NCBI RefSeq assembly: GCF_006345825.1
Contig: NZ_VCIX01000080.1
Span: 107,663-171,662 of the forward strand
Length of the DNA: 64,000 nt
Direction: 5' to 3'
Source: Paenibacillus paridis
Lineage (GTDB): Bacteria > Bacillota > Bacilli > Paenibacillales > Paenibacillaceae
The position numbers and the translations under genes are program-made. Positions 1 to 8,300 of the stretch are shown here, piece by piece. Each line of letters opens with the position of its first letter. Position 1 is the stretch's first letter. Below the pieces are notes generated by a model, which was not told where the DNA came from, made no database searches, and worked only from the letters and a program-made list of their open reading frames with translations.

Positions 1-391
1 GCTTGAGAAGCGTGATTGGGATAACCGTATCTCCCCTCATTACGCAGCGAATCGCATTGTGAAGTTGCTCTCTGGAAACCGTCTTGGAAATGAAGCCTGA
101 TACGCCTGACTCGATAAGCAAGTTAAAATGCGAGCCAATCTCATAACCCGAATAAATAATAACTTTTCGTTCCGGGTCCTGTTGGATGAGACGCTTGGTT
201 AGCTCCAGACCGCTAATGCCAGGCATGTTCAAATCGCATAAAATCAGATCAAAAGGCTCTACCTGTACAATATCAAGCGCCTCGATTGCCGATAGGACAA
301 CCGCTACCGACATCTCGGAGTCTTGCTCAATCATCGTTTTTGTTCCTTCCCCAACGGAAGGATGGTCATCAACTAATAAGATACGAATCAC
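1..391 (-). CDS. comA: ComA response regulator, N-terminal part (cut by window edge)
   Basis: Receiver domain of a NarL/LuxR-type response regulator. The protein starts with GTG at 389-391, preceded by a GGAGAGGGG-type ribosome site, and reads VIRILLVDDHPSVGEG, with the acidic pair D8-D9, phospho-acceptor D53 in LCDLNMPG and the conserved K near residue 106 (FISKTVS). The DNA-binding HTH lies beyond the window start, so DNA binding is inferred from family. Its first 23 bases overlap the 3' end of comP, so the two are translationally coupled, as in Bacillus comP-comA. In that system ComP phosphorylates ComA, which drives competence, surfactin and other density-dependent genes. The identity rests on the neighbouring comQ, comX and comP. 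Confidence 0.88.
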   Translation of the reverse strand, partial: MIRILLVDDHPSVGEGTKTMIEQDSEMSVAVVLSAIEALDIVQVEPFDLILCDLNMPGISGLELTKRLIQQDPERKVIIYSGYEIGSHFNLLIESGVSGFISKTVSREQLHNAIRCVMRGDTVIPITLLK

Positions 392-2765
392 GCGATATAC
401 CCCTCTCCGATATGCCGGTTGTCATTGTTTCTGGCAACAAAATAACAACCTCTAGGCCGTTACCGCGTTGAGAATAAAATGAAATGTCTCCTTCAAGACC
501 CGTCACCCGTTCTTTAATGCCTGACAAGCCCATATGCTCGAAAGAAACTGTCATTTGATTTACATCCATACCTACACCGTCATCCTGATACCGGAAATAG
601 ATAGTTCCTTTACGCAGCTCTAGCTCAAGAATAACTAATTTAGCTTGTGAATGTTTGTCCGCATTGCGAAGCAGCTCTTGCACAATACGATATATAGCCG
701 TAATTTGCTCCTCATTAAGCGGACGGTTAAACGATTTAGCGCGGAAATCAACTGCAAAATTCACGCGCATTTGAGTATGCTCAATAATGGATTCCACGGC
801 CTCAACCACGCCCATTTCCTTCAGCAGCGGCGGACGAAGCTCGTTGCAGGTCTCCCTAATTTGATGGATAACATCGAGCAGCCCCTCCTTGATATCCTCC
901 AGCTCCCGCCCAAGACTATCCGAAATCGGATAATCCATCATGATAGATTCGAGCTTCCGATACCATAACAGCTGGTCCTGCAGTGCTGAATCGTGTAAAT
1001 CTGCAGCGAGCTTCCTTCTCTCGTTCTCCGACAAGCAGAATAGCAGGCGAAGCACCCATGGTGAAGTAGACTGTTCCTTGCGAACTTCGGATTCCAGATC
1101 CTCGATCAGTCCCTCAATTAAATACAAGTTTTCAAAAACGATACTGGAATAGTTCGACATCGTCTTAAGCCAGCGAAGCTCGTCCGAGTTGAAGCGAGTA
1201 TGGTTCGTCTTCATTCCGATCCAGAGAATATGATATCTCGACCGCTGCCTTCCGATAACCAGTCCCAGGCCGTAAGGTAATTCAATCAGCTCGCCAACCT
1301 GAAGGGAATTAACCGTTCCCAGCAAAAATTCTGCCGTGATCAGTTCCTCCGGATGCTCTCCCATCGGATAGACGGTATTTTCCGATTGCTCGACCACCAT
1401 GAACGTAATGCGATTGACTGGCAGTAGATCAGCAATCTCCTGCTTTAGCACAGCCTCCAAATCGCCTTGCTTCATAACTCTGGCTATTTTGCGGGAGAAG
1501 CGGTCAAGGCTGTCCTGGTAGCTGTACATCGCCTTGAACAGCTTTGGTCTAAAGCGTTGATCGATTTGTTCTTTGGCATATAAAAACAACGTCATTCCGA
1601 TGTAGATGACAAAAAACACGCCAAACCATGCGGCCCATGACGGATTGTTCTCCCCTAGTAATACAAAAGCTACAAGAGCAGACACGATGACTGCGGGTAC
1701 AAATGCAAGCGCCGTGTAGTATTTAAATCTCGTTAAAATAAAATCAATATCGAACAATTGATTGGAAGTGGATAAATAGAAATAGACGATTGGAAGAATA
1801 AATAAAAAGAGCGCCGTAAATGCCGCCGGGAGAATTTGGCTTTTCCCGAATATTTGAGGAAGCAAATTCAATGTGGCGAATGGTGTAAATGCTACCAAAT
1901 GCGATATGAGCGTAATGGTAAACAGAGAGTGCAGCTTGGTATTCCGATATTTCATAAATTTGCTGACTAGCTTAAATACGCATACTAAATTGCCTAAGAG
2001 CACCATCCCGCTAAAGGCCATTTCAATATAGTTATAAAATTGGATGGGAAACAGATTGGTCCAAATATAGAGCAAGCTGGAAGCACCGACTAGCCCTATT
2101 ACGGTGAATAAAGTACGCAGCAGTTTCTTGCTGATGAAATTCACGTCGAATCTTTGCAAATAAATATTCATAAAACTCATAAACAGCAAAGGAATGGCAG
2201 GCAATATTAAATAAATAACGCTAATGCCTACTGGATCGCTTCGATAAGAAGCGGCTGAGCTGTAATAGCTAATCCCAATAGAAATAAAAAATAAAATAAG
2301 CATAATGACAGATTTGTCGTTTCTTCGCTTCACATATAAAAACGCGGAGAAAGCGCAAAAAATAACAAGCGATATTCCCGGAATATACAATTGAAGCAAT
2401 AGTTCCCAAAGCGAATGGTCACCTGTCCATCCTTTCGGAAAGGATATGGCTTGCTGAACGTTATCCTTATGTAAGAGAAGAACATTATCGGCGTTCTCAA
2501 TTGAATTATACTTCTTCACATTGCGGAACTCTTCAACCGGCTGGCCGTTAACCTCTAGAATCTGATCGCCTACCCTTATTCCCTTTACTTCTGCCTGACC
2601 TGCTGGCTCTATCGACTTCACGATATAGCGATCGTCAGTATCCTGAATCAATACGGCACCTATAGAGGGGACTCTTACGATTACGGAAGTCAAATAGAGG
2701 AGCGAAGCGAGAAATATTGCTAGGAAGAGGATTGCAATCATGCGGTTCAATACGGTAGGTTTCAT
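369..2765 (-). CDS. comP: ComP-type membrane histidine kinase with PDZ domain
   Basis: Sensor of the ComX pheromone. This 798-aa protein has a membrane segment at about 9-29, an extracytoplasmic PDZ-like domain at about 30-95 (KGIRVGDQILEVNGQPV), then a polytopic region to about residue 410, a HisKA_3 dimerisation segment with phospho-acceptor H591 in LAADLHDSALQDQ, and a HATPase domain (NADKHS, DDGVGMD, GLSGIKER). HisKA_3 kinases pair with NarL-type regulators such as ComA, which follows immediately. The start ATG has GAGGAC upstream and lies 33 bp after the comX stop. Length and architecture fit ComP. The N-terminal part is expected to be variable because it co-evolves with ComX. Confidence 0.9.
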   Translation of the reverse strand: MKPTVLNRMIAILFLAIFLASLLYLTSVIVRVPSIGAVLIQDTDDRYIVKSIEPAGQAEVKGIRVGDQILEVNGQPVEEFRNVKKYNSIENADNVLLLHKDNVQQAISFPKGWTGDHSLWELLLQLYIPGISLVIFCAFSAFLYVKRRNDKSVIMLILFFISIGISYYSSAASYRSDPVGISVIYLILPAIPLLFMSFMNIYLQRFDVNFISKKLLRTLFTVIGLVGASSLLYIWTNLFPIQFYNYIEMAFSGMVLLGNLVCVFKLVSKFMKYRNTKLHSLFTITLISHLVAFTPFATLNLLPQIFGKSQILPAAFTALFLFILPIVYFYLSTSNQLFDIDFILTRFKYYTALAFVPAVIVSALVAFVLLGENNPSWAAWFGVFFVIYIGMTLFLYAKEQIDQRFRPKLFKAMYSYQDSLDRFSRKIARVMKQGDLEAVLKQEIADLLPVNRITFMVVEQSENTVYPMGEHPEELITAEFLLGTVNSLQVGELIELPYGLGLVIGRQRSRYHILWIGMKTNHTRFNSDELRWLKTMSNYSSIVFENLYLIEGLIEDLESEVRKEQSTSPWVLRLLFCLSENERRKLAADLHDSALQDQLLWYRKLESIMMDYPISDSLGRELEDIKEGLLDVIHQIRETCNELRPPLLKEMGVVEAVESIIEHTQMRVNFAVDFRAKSFNRPLNEEQITAIYRIVQELLRNADKHSQAKLVILELELRKGTIYFRYQDDGVGMDVNQMTVSFEHMGLSGIKERVTGLEGDISFYSQRGNGLEVVILLPETMTTGISERGISRDSYLIS

Positions 2766-2798
2766 GCTGTCCTCTTCCCTTCAAGCATAATCAAGATT

Positions 2799-2969
2799 TT
2801 AGCTCCACATGTATGCGTATCCGCTGTTCTTTTCGTTTTTTTCTTTAAGTTCGCCAAGAAGAGCTTTTTGTTCCGCCGCAGAAACACCTGCAATTTGCAA
2901 TTGTCCACCCATAGCCATAGACATGTTACCAGTGTTGCTTACCAACTGTCGAATCGTTTCTTTCAACAT
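2799..2969 (-). CDS. comX: ComX-like pheromone precursor (56 aa)
   Basis: A small gene between comQ and comP. It starts with ATG at 2967-2969, after GGAGTTAAA, and encodes 56 residues, from MLKETIRQLVSNTGNMSM to the C-terminus SGYAYMWS. The Trp is the second-last residue. In the ComX family a Trp near the C-terminus is isoprenylated by ComQ and a short C-terminal peptide is released as the signal. Family members share almost no sequence, so the call rests on position, size, the C-terminal Trp and a polar helical N-terminal leader. The gene is too short for routine gene callers and easily missed. The exact cleavage point cannot be read from sequence. Confidence 0.9.
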   Translation of the reverse strand: MLKETIRQLVSNTGNMSMAMGGQLQIAGVSAAEQKALLGELKEKNEKNSGYAYMWS

Positions 2970-3049
2970 TTTAACTCCTCCGCTTCTCTACTAAAATATT
3001 ATAAAATATGATACTTCTCTACTATAACAGGAATAGAATCGACAGAAAA

Positions 3050-3087
3050 CGCAAAAGTGATTCGTATTTACCGAAACGTCTTTTGCG
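3050..3087 (-). other. Hairpin between comQ and comX
   Basis: CGCAAAAG (3050-3057) pairs with CTTTTGCG (3080-3087), with an inner TTCG/CGAA stem. Read on the minus strand it lies 10 bases after the comQ stop and about 80 bases before the comX start, and is followed by TTTTCTG, a poor U-tract. It could be an attenuator or an RNA processing/stability element that sets the ComX:ComQ ratio. In Bacillus comQ and comX usually overlap or abut, so a 128-bp gap is unusual. Confidence 0.5.
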
Positions 3088-3097
3088 CGGTTTGTTT

Positions 3098-4027
3098 TTA
3101 TGCAATTTCTTGGTTTAAAATAGATAAAAAAGTCGATTTCCAAGGACTTATCTCCTGAATGGTATCCAAGAGCTCTTCAAAGCGATTATAGTGCATGCGA
3201 CTCATGACTGATCCATACAATGTGACGCCCGTTCTCTCGCAAGTTTCGAGAAAAAGCTCACGCTTTGCTTCGACGTCCTGAATAGAGATAAAGCCTTGAA
3301 AATACTCTTTTATCCAAAGGTCCTCTTCCGCTTCTCCTTCTATTAAATAAAGAGTAAGCAAAGTACGTTTCCGTTGTAGAAAATCGCTCTTGTCATCCCA
3401 TCTTAGCAAATCACGGAGATCATTTTGAATTTGGGCCGCCATACCGATCTCGAGTGAATATTCAGCTACGATTGGATTCCAAGGCTGACCTGCGAGCAAA
3501 ACACCAGTCATGCAGGCAAATTGCAGCATCGTTGCTGATTTTTGCTTAACCATAGCCAAGTAGGCTTGTTCGTCCTCTATTACATTGACCAAATCCAGCA
3601 TTTGCCCGTTTGCTGCCTGAAGCAGCTGAGTATTCATCATTTCCATTAGGGAAAGCCGGATCTCGTTACCAGCACTGCTGACCAGCATAGCCTGTTGAGA
3701 TAAGGTTAATAATGCCGTCGCCACATGAATTGCAATAGGCTGCGGCGCTTGCATCCACGACTTATGCGGAGCATCTTGGTCCTGAAGGTCATCGAGAATG
3801 TCCGAAGCCAGTACAAACAGTTCAACGGCAGCCGCGGCCTCGTAGGCTTCATCGCCCATACCGCCAAACATACGGTAGTGAATGACAGTCAGCTGTCCAA
3901 ATCGAATGGATTCTGCCAGCTTGTCCTCAATAAACAGCTCTGCGTAATGGATAAGGGGCTCAGCTGTGAAGTATTGCTGAACCAGCCTCCGCATTTGCCC
4001 GGCTATAAGTGGATTACAATTATTCAC
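3098..4027 (-). CDS. comQ: ComQ, isoprenyl transferase modifying ComX
   Basis: Class I trans-isoprenyl diphosphate synthase fold, 309 aa. The first aspartate-rich motif is DDLQD at 79-83. The second is NDLRD at 202-206, in QIQNDLRDLL, degenerate compared with true chain-elongating synthases, as expected for ComQ. ComQ transfers an isoprenyl group (geranyl or farnesyl, by strain) to the ComX Trp and is needed for its maturation. The start is GTG at 4025-4027, with GGAGGATCCATT before it. A small unknown gene ends 47 bp upstream and comX follows. Without its neighbours this would be called only a polyprenyl synthetase-family protein. Confidence 0.92.
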   Translation of the reverse strand: MNNCNPLIAGQMRRLVQQYFTAEPLIHYAELFIEDKLAESIRFGQLTVIHYRMFGGMGDEAYEAAAAVELFVLASDILDDLQDQDAPHKSWMQAPQPIAIHVATALLTLSQQAMLVSSAGNEIRLSLMEMMNTQLLQAANGQMLDLVNVIEDEQAYLAMVKQKSATMLQFACMTGVLLAGQPWNPIVAEYSLEIGMAAQIQNDLRDLLRWDDKSDFLQRKRTLLTLYLIEGEAEEDLWIKEYFQGFISIQDVEAKRELFLETCERTGVTLYGSVMSRMHYNRFEELLDTIQEISPWKSTFLSILNQEIA

Positions 4028-4057
4028 AATGGATCCTCCGCAAATCGTGATCCTTCT

Positions 4058-4063
4058 ATTATA
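4058..4063 (-). promoter_or_regulatory. Possible -10 element of comQ
   Basis: TATAAT on the minus strand, about 30 bases upstream of the comQ start. The region where a -35 would lie, inside the end of the preceding small gene, is a weak match (TGTTTA or ATGTTT). The promoter may be activator-dependent, or comQ may be read from further upstream. Confidence 0.4.
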
Positions 4064-4074
4064 CTATGAAACCG

Positions 4075-4302
4075 TTAAGTAAACATACGCTGAAGCATCG
4101 TTACGCATTGCCCTAATCTGTTAAGTATCCATACGCCGTTGCAGTCGATGATTCTTGTGCGCTTATTCTCCGTCTCGCTTTCTTTCTTCGGGCTATCCTC
4201 CTCATTCATTTGATAAACTAAACTTGCGATCATCTCCATTCTCTTCTCTAGTAGTTTTCTGCGCTCGACTGACGGACTTTCGATGTGATCGCGATGATCC
4301 AT
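4075..4302 (-). CDS. Small charged protein of unknown function upstream of comQ
   Basis: This 75-aa protein is not recognised. It has an excellent ribosome site (AAGGAGGG, 11 bases before ATG). It is hydrophilic, with a helical N-terminal half rich in Glu, Arg and Met (VERRKLLEKRMEMIASLV), a low-complexity Glu/Lys/Ser stretch and two Cys in the last third. There is no signal peptide or membrane segment. It occupies the place degQ has upstream of comQ in Bacillus but shows no resemblance to DegQ, nor the Spo0E phosphatase signature. It is probably co-transcribed with comQ (47-bp gap). A role in the com circuit is only suggested by position. Confidence 0.65.
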   Translation of the reverse strand: MDHRDHIESPSVERRKLLEKRMEMIASLVYQMNEEDSPKKESETENKRTRIIDCNGVWILNRLGQCVTMLQRMFT

Positions 4303-4367
4303 TGACTAAAAAGCCCTCCTTGAGGTTTACGTGTGCATCTTAGGCGATTGCTGAATGTCTTCTTTTC

Positions 4368-5111
4368 TTATACGCTCACACTCCCATTAATTTCTACTGC
4401 ATGATGCATATATACAGCTTCCATTGTCATGCCGCCGCCCGGCAACTGAGCAATCAGCGTCGTTGGATTGTCACAAGTAATAAATTCGCCTTTGCGCATG
4501 ACACATACCCGATTGCAATTGCGCTGAATTTCCTCCATATCGTGGGAAGCAACAACAATCGTTTTTCCTTGCTGCTGAAGCAGCTGCAATAAGGACCAAT
4601 AGTCCTTTTTCGCTTGCGGGTCCAAACCGGTTGTTGGTTCATCTAGGAATATGATTTTCGGATCGTTAACGAGTGCGATTGCCAAAGCCGTACGCTGCCT
4701 CCAGCCGCCTGACAAACGTTTTACTAATTTATCGGAGTAAGGGCTTAGGCCAAACTGTTCAATTATTTGGTTTAAATCATTTTTTCGTTTATAAAAGCCC
4801 TGAAAAAGCTCCATCGCTTCGCGGACATTCATTTTGTCGACCAAAGATGTGCTTTGCAAATGAATGCCGATATCTTCCTTTAGGCGTTCCGCGTCAAGCA
4901 CTACGTCATGCCCGTAAATCCGGATGCTTCCTTGGTCCGGCATACGGATTCCCATTAACATTTCAAGCAGCGTCGTTTTTCCAGCACCATGCGTACCGAT
5001 AATGCCAAACATTTCTCCTTCGTTAACTTTAAAGGATACCTTGTCCACTGCTTTGTTCGCACCATAATACTTGCTGACCGAGCTTACCTGAATGATCGTT
5101 TCCTTATCCAT
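4368..5111 (-). CDS. ABC transporter ATP-binding protein (orphan)
   Basis: An ATPase subunit of 247 aa with Walker A GTHGAGKTT, signature LSGGWRQR (Trp in place of the usual Gln-type residue), Walker B IIFLDEP, D-loop and switch His (VASHDMEE). It resembles the DrrA/CcmA-like subunits of ABC-2 exporters. No permease gene is adjacent, so its partner is unknown. The start at 5109-5111 was chosen because GGAGGT lies 10 bases before it; an ATG 18 bases further upstream overlaps that ribosome site. It lies 65 bp upstream of the small gene that precedes comQ, on the same strand, with no clear terminator between. A link to pheromone export is possible but unsupported. Confidence 0.85.
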   Translation of the reverse strand: MDKETIIQVSSVSKYYGANKAVDKVSFKVNEGEMFGIIGTHGAGKTTLLEMLMGIRMPDQGSIRIYGHDVVLDAERLKEDIGIHLQSTSLVDKMNVREAMELFQGFYKRKNDLNQIIEQFGLSPYSDKLVKRLSGGWRQRTALAIALVNDPKIIFLDEPTTGLDPQAKKDYWSLLQLLQQQGKTIVVASHDMEEIQRNCNRVCVMRKGEFITCDNPTTLIAQLPGGGMTMEAVYMHHAVEINGSVSV

Positions 5112-5318
5112 TCTTTGGTTAACCTCCATTCACGCTTAAACCTTTTGAGATTGATATAATTTAAGGTGAGATTTATGTTTTGGTATGCGTCATAGTTTCA
5201 CGATAACCGAAAGTGATAACTTTTTCACCGAAAACCTGTTTAGTATTTCCCGCAATTTTTTTGCGTGACCGCAATCGAAGCGCAAAACAGGAAAACTGAT
5301 AAATACCAATAATTAACC

Positions 5319-5370
5319 AAAATAAAAACAGTCAAAACACTAAAAGATAGCGATTTGACTGTTTTATTTT
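5319..5370. terminator. Hairpin flanked by A- and T-tracts
   Basis: AAATAAAAACAGTCAAA pairs with TTTGACTGTTTTATTT around a 17-base loop, giving a symmetric AT-rich stem that could terminate transcription in either direction. It lies downstream of the methyltransferase gene (minus strand) after the DnaA-box cluster, so it may end that transcript before the ABC gene. Confidence 0.5.
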
Positions 5371-5384
5371 TGATAATAGCTATG

Positions 5385-5671
5385 TTATCCATAACCCAAA
5401 CGTTATCCACAGAGATATCAACAGTTCTGTATAAATTGTTAGTTAATTCAGTCGATAACCTAGGCGAATTTTAGTAGTATTTTCGCGAATTCCGTCGTTT
5501 TATAGGTCCAAACTCATAAGTCTTCTGAATTTATCCACGTTATTCACATTATCCACAGAAGTAGACCGAAGAAAATATCCCCTTTTCGCACACAATGTTA
5601 AGCGTTCGTAAATCCAGTGTTTTCGGGCATTTCTCCACTTTATACACAATTTAGCACCTCATTGTGGATAA
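5385..5671. promoter_or_regulatory. DnaA-box cluster (seven boxes)
   Basis: Against TTATCCACA, three matches are perfect: 5403-5411, 5549-5557 and, on the other strand, 5663-5671. Four match 8 of 9: TTATCCATA 5385-5393, TTATCCACG 5531-5539, TTATTCACA 5540-5548 and TTATACACA 5640-5648. The boxes at 5531, 5540 and 5549 abut head to tail with exact 9-bp spacing. Such density is typical of origins or of the DnaA-box clusters outside oriC in Bacillus that titrate DnaA. No dnaA or dnaN gene is near, so a titration or regulatory cluster is likelier than the origin. Confidence 0.8.
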
Positions 5672-5708
5672 CTTTGTGCACAACACTAAATTTGGTAAAT
5701 TTATTGGA

Positions 5709-6527
5709 TTATTTTCTTCTCCCGATATAGAGCAAATGCGAAGACATGCCAAGAATATGAGTATTTTCAGCGGAGTCATATAAAAATTGCATAAACCTCG
5801 CGTATTCCGCATCACCGAGCGATTCCCAGTAATCAAATTGCTCCTTGCCAAGTAATCCTGCTGCGCTAGAGGAGCCAATGAGTTTAATCGTTTCAAAGCC
5901 ATGGGCTTCCATAAAGGGCGTTATCTCATCCACATTGTAATAGTACGCGCCTGTGAATCTTCCTTCGTCGCTATGATTAAATATGCCCGATTCCATAAAC
6001 GCGTTGATGTCCGCCATATTATCGGTTGGCCTCCAGCTGCGGGGATGGGCAAGCGCCGTAAGCGCATGTCTGATCCGGGTCATGAATGAAACAAATACAT
6101 AGCCGCCGATCCTGGTTACGCGATGCAGCTCGCTCGCGGCTTGTTTTCTTTCTTCGAGCAGCTGCAGGTGGTACAGCGGTCCCATCATTAAGGAGGCATC
6201 GAAGCATTCGCTGGAAAAAAGGCTTAGGCTCCTCGCATCCGCTACATAGAAGCCTTGGAAGCGATTGGCAAGCCCAAGCTCTTCCGCTTTTGCGCTCGCC
6301 GCCTGCACAAGCCTCGGCGTTAAATCGGCCAATGTGACCTTATACTCGCATTTGGCCAGTTCCATTGCATATTTACCGGGACCGGCACCATTGTCGAGAA
6401 TGTGTCCGCTTAAAGGCAGGAAGCGTCTGATATAATGCCAATTGATATGGAACTCAAGCGGCTCGCGATCAAGGCGCCCCCATTCATCAAACTGGCTGTA
6501 ATAGTTTATCGTGCGGCTATCATCCAT
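5709..6527 (-). CDS. Class I SAM-dependent methyltransferase
   Basis: A 272-aa methyltransferase with a Rossmann-type SAM-binding core: motif I ILDNGAGPGKYAMELA, acidic loop VTLADLTP, and a post-motif segment FDASLMMGPLYHL. The sequence suits a small-molecule or ubiquinone/menaquinone-type enzyme; the substrate cannot be read. The start at 6525-6527 is preferred because AAAGGAG lies 8 bases before it; a TTG 30 bases upstream has no ribosome site. It stands alone between the DnaA-box region and the leuA terminator. Confidence 0.8.
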   Translation of the reverse strand: MDDSRTINYYSQFDEWGRLDREPLEFHINWHYIRRFLPLSGHILDNGAGPGKYAMELAKCEYKVTLADLTPRLVQAASAKAEELGLANRFQGFYVADARSLSLFSSECFDASLMMGPLYHLQLLEERKQAASELHRVTRIGGYVFVSFMTRIRHALTALAHPRSWRPTDNMADINAFMESGIFNHSDEGRFTGAYYYNVDEITPFMEAHGFETIKLIGSSSAAGLLGKEQFDYWESLGDAEYARFMQFLYDSAENTHILGMSSHLLYIGRRK

Positions 6528-6571
6528 CCCAGCAGCTCCTTTGCTCACAGCCTGCAATCCTTTAACAAGAT

Positions 6572-6615
6572 GGTTTTCCCATAATAGAGGCTTCTCTCTC
6601 TACTATGGAAAAAAC
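6572..6615 (-). terminator. Terminator after leuA
   Basis: GGTTTTCCCATAATAGAG (6572-6589) pairs imperfectly with CTCTACTATGGAAAAAACC (6597-6615). On the minus strand the hairpin lies shortly after the leuA stop codon. Confidence 0.5.
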
Positions 6616-6638
6616 CGCTGTTTATTTTGTCTTATCGA

Positions 6639-8204
6639 TTAATTAGCTGCCTGTTTAGCGGCTGATTTCACCATCCTGCTGCCTGTTGTCATAACTGCTT
6701 GATTACAAGCTGCAACATAGGCTTGTGCCGCTGCTAGGACAATATCGTTGTGAGCAGATGTCCCACGAAAACGCTGCTGTTCATGCAGGATGCTGACGAC
6801 TGCCTCGCCATGCGCATCCTCGCCCGTTGATAACGAATGCAGCTCTAGATCCTCAAATTCAGCTGCAACGGGAATCGCTTGTTGAATGGCATGAATAACC
6901 GCTTCGATCGGCCCTGCCCCCATAGCTACATAGGTTTGCTCTGCGCCAAATTCATTTTCACGAATCGTTACGGTAGCCGTGCGAGAGCGCTGCGTTCCGG
7001 CATGGACTTGAAGATCGACCAGCACATAAGGGTCCGGCTGCGTCTGCGTCAGCTCGCCGGCGATGCGGATTAACTCGTCATCCGTCACGATTTTTTGCAC
7101 ATCTGCCGCTTCCTTGAACTTGTCGTACACATCCTGCAATTGAGCCTCTGTCATGGCAATGCCATACTCGGAAAGACGGTGCTTGATGGCATGGCGCCCA
7201 GAGTGCTTGCCCAGAATAATCATGTTCCGCGGAATCCCCATCGCCTCTGGGTCCATAATTTCATACGTGCTTCGGTTTTTCAGCAGTCCGTCCTGATGGA
7301 TGCCGGATTCATGCTGGAATGCATTACGGCCCACAATCGGCTTATTGTAAGCAATCGGGAAGTTCATCGCGCGGCTAACCATTCGCGAGGTTTCATAGAT
7401 CTCTCCGATTTGAATATTGGTTTCCGCTTGAATGGCATCCTTCCTCGTTTCGATGGCCATTACCAGCTCCTCTAGGGAGCAATTGCCCGCACGCTCGCCG
7501 ATGCCGTTTACCGTCACCTCAATTTGCGTTGCCCCTGCTTGGATCGCCGCAATGCTGTTCGCAACCGCAAGTCCAAGGTCATTATGGCAATGCGCGCTGT
7601 ACCTTACGGTGTCGCCGCCTCTGGCTTCTTTCCTAACCACGCGGAATAGCTCTTTCATTTCCTCCGGCATGGCGTAGCCCAGCGTATCCGGCAGATTTAT
7701 GATTGTCGCACCTTCCGCAATGACAGCCTCAACCAGCTGAATGACAAAATCCCTGCCCGAGCGTGTTGAGTCCATCGCGGAAAATTCAATTTCATCCACA
7801 AACTGCTTGCCGTAAGCGACCATCTCGCGGGCAATCTGTACGACCTCATCCCGCGACTTTCTCAGCTGATGATTCAGATGGATGTCCGAGGAGGATATAA
7901 AAAGGTGAAGCCGTCTGCGGGCCGCATCCTGCGTAGCCCTAACAGCCGCATCAATATCCACTTTCACGGCACGGGCAAAGCCGGCAATCTCCACATGCTG
8001 AAGCTCACGGGAAATTTGCTGCACCGCGGCGAATTCGCCAGGGCTCGAGACGGGAAAGCCCGGCTCAATGACGTCGATGCCAAGCTTGCCCAGCTGGCGG
8101 GCAATAATGATTTTGCGTTCAGGATCAATGGAAGCACCTGGCGACTGCTCGCCGTCCCGCAGCGTCGTATCAAAAATCTGTATTTTTTTCATTTCGTTTG
8201 TCAT
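6639..8204 (-). CDS. leuA: 2-isopropylmalate synthase
   Basis: First committed step of leucine synthesis: acetyl-CoA plus 2-oxoisovalerate to 2-isopropylmalate, in the cytoplasm. The 521-aa protein has the DRE-TIM signature IQIFDTTLRDGEQSPGAS, the second signature HCHNDLGLAVANS, HESGIHQDG and a C-terminal LeuA allosteric (leucine-sensing) domain from about residue 385. Length is normal for the family. The ATG at 8202-8204 is favoured because AGGAGG lies 8 bases upstream; another ATG two codons earlier touches the ribosome site. No other leu or ilv gene is adjacent. Control is by two tandem leucine T-boxes upstream. Confidence 0.95.
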   Translation of the reverse strand: MTNEMKKIQIFDTTLRDGEQSPGASIDPERKIIIARQLGKLGIDVIEPGFPVSSPGEFAAVQQISRELQHVEIAGFARAVKVDIDAAVRATQDAARRRLHLFISSSDIHLNHQLRKSRDEVVQIAREMVAYGKQFVDEIEFSAMDSTRSGRDFVIQLVEAVIAEGATIINLPDTLGYAMPEEMKELFRVVRKEARGGDTVRYSAHCHNDLGLAVANSIAAIQAGATQIEVTVNGIGERAGNCSLEELVMAIETRKDAIQAETNIQIGEIYETSRMVSRAMNFPIAYNKPIVGRNAFQHESGIHQDGLLKNRSTYEIMDPEAMGIPRNMIILGKHSGRHAIKHRLSEYGIAMTEAQLQDVYDKFKEAADVQKIVTDDELIRIAGELTQTQPDPYVLVDLQVHAGTQRSRTATVTIRENEFGAEQTYVAMGAGPIEAVIHAIQQAIPVAAEFEDLELHSLSTGEDAHGEAVVSILHEQQRFRGTSAHNDIVLAAAQAYVAACNQAVMTTGSRMVKSAAKQAAN

Positions 8205-8300
8205 TGTCATTTCCTCCTAGTGTTAGATGGTCGTTTATACATTTCGAATATTAACCGTATGAGTAGCCTGCTGCTTCTCGATTCCTTTGCGCCGAGGTGA

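Larger units (their letters stand above)
5112..5708. other. Gene-free 597-bp stretch: DnaA-box cluster and hairpin
   Basis: No coding sequence is supported here. The stretch separates the ABC ATPase start (left) from the methyltransferase stop (right). It holds a 52-bp hairpin (5319-5370) and seven DnaA-box matches (5385-5671), both listed separately. The part at 5130-5310 is AT-rich, with no motif I recognise beyond the probable promoter area of the ATPase gene. Confidence 0.8.

Noticed and set aside
4075..4302. degQ or a Spo0E-type phosphatase upstream of comQ
   Set aside because: Position suggests degQ, but length and sequence do not match, and the Spo0E SxxLD-type signature is absent.
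5385..5671. Chromosomal origin oriC
   Set aside because: DnaA boxes are dense, but no dnaA, dnaN, rpmH or other origin-linked gene is near and no obvious DnaA-trio/unwinding pattern was seen; a DnaA-titration cluster fits better.
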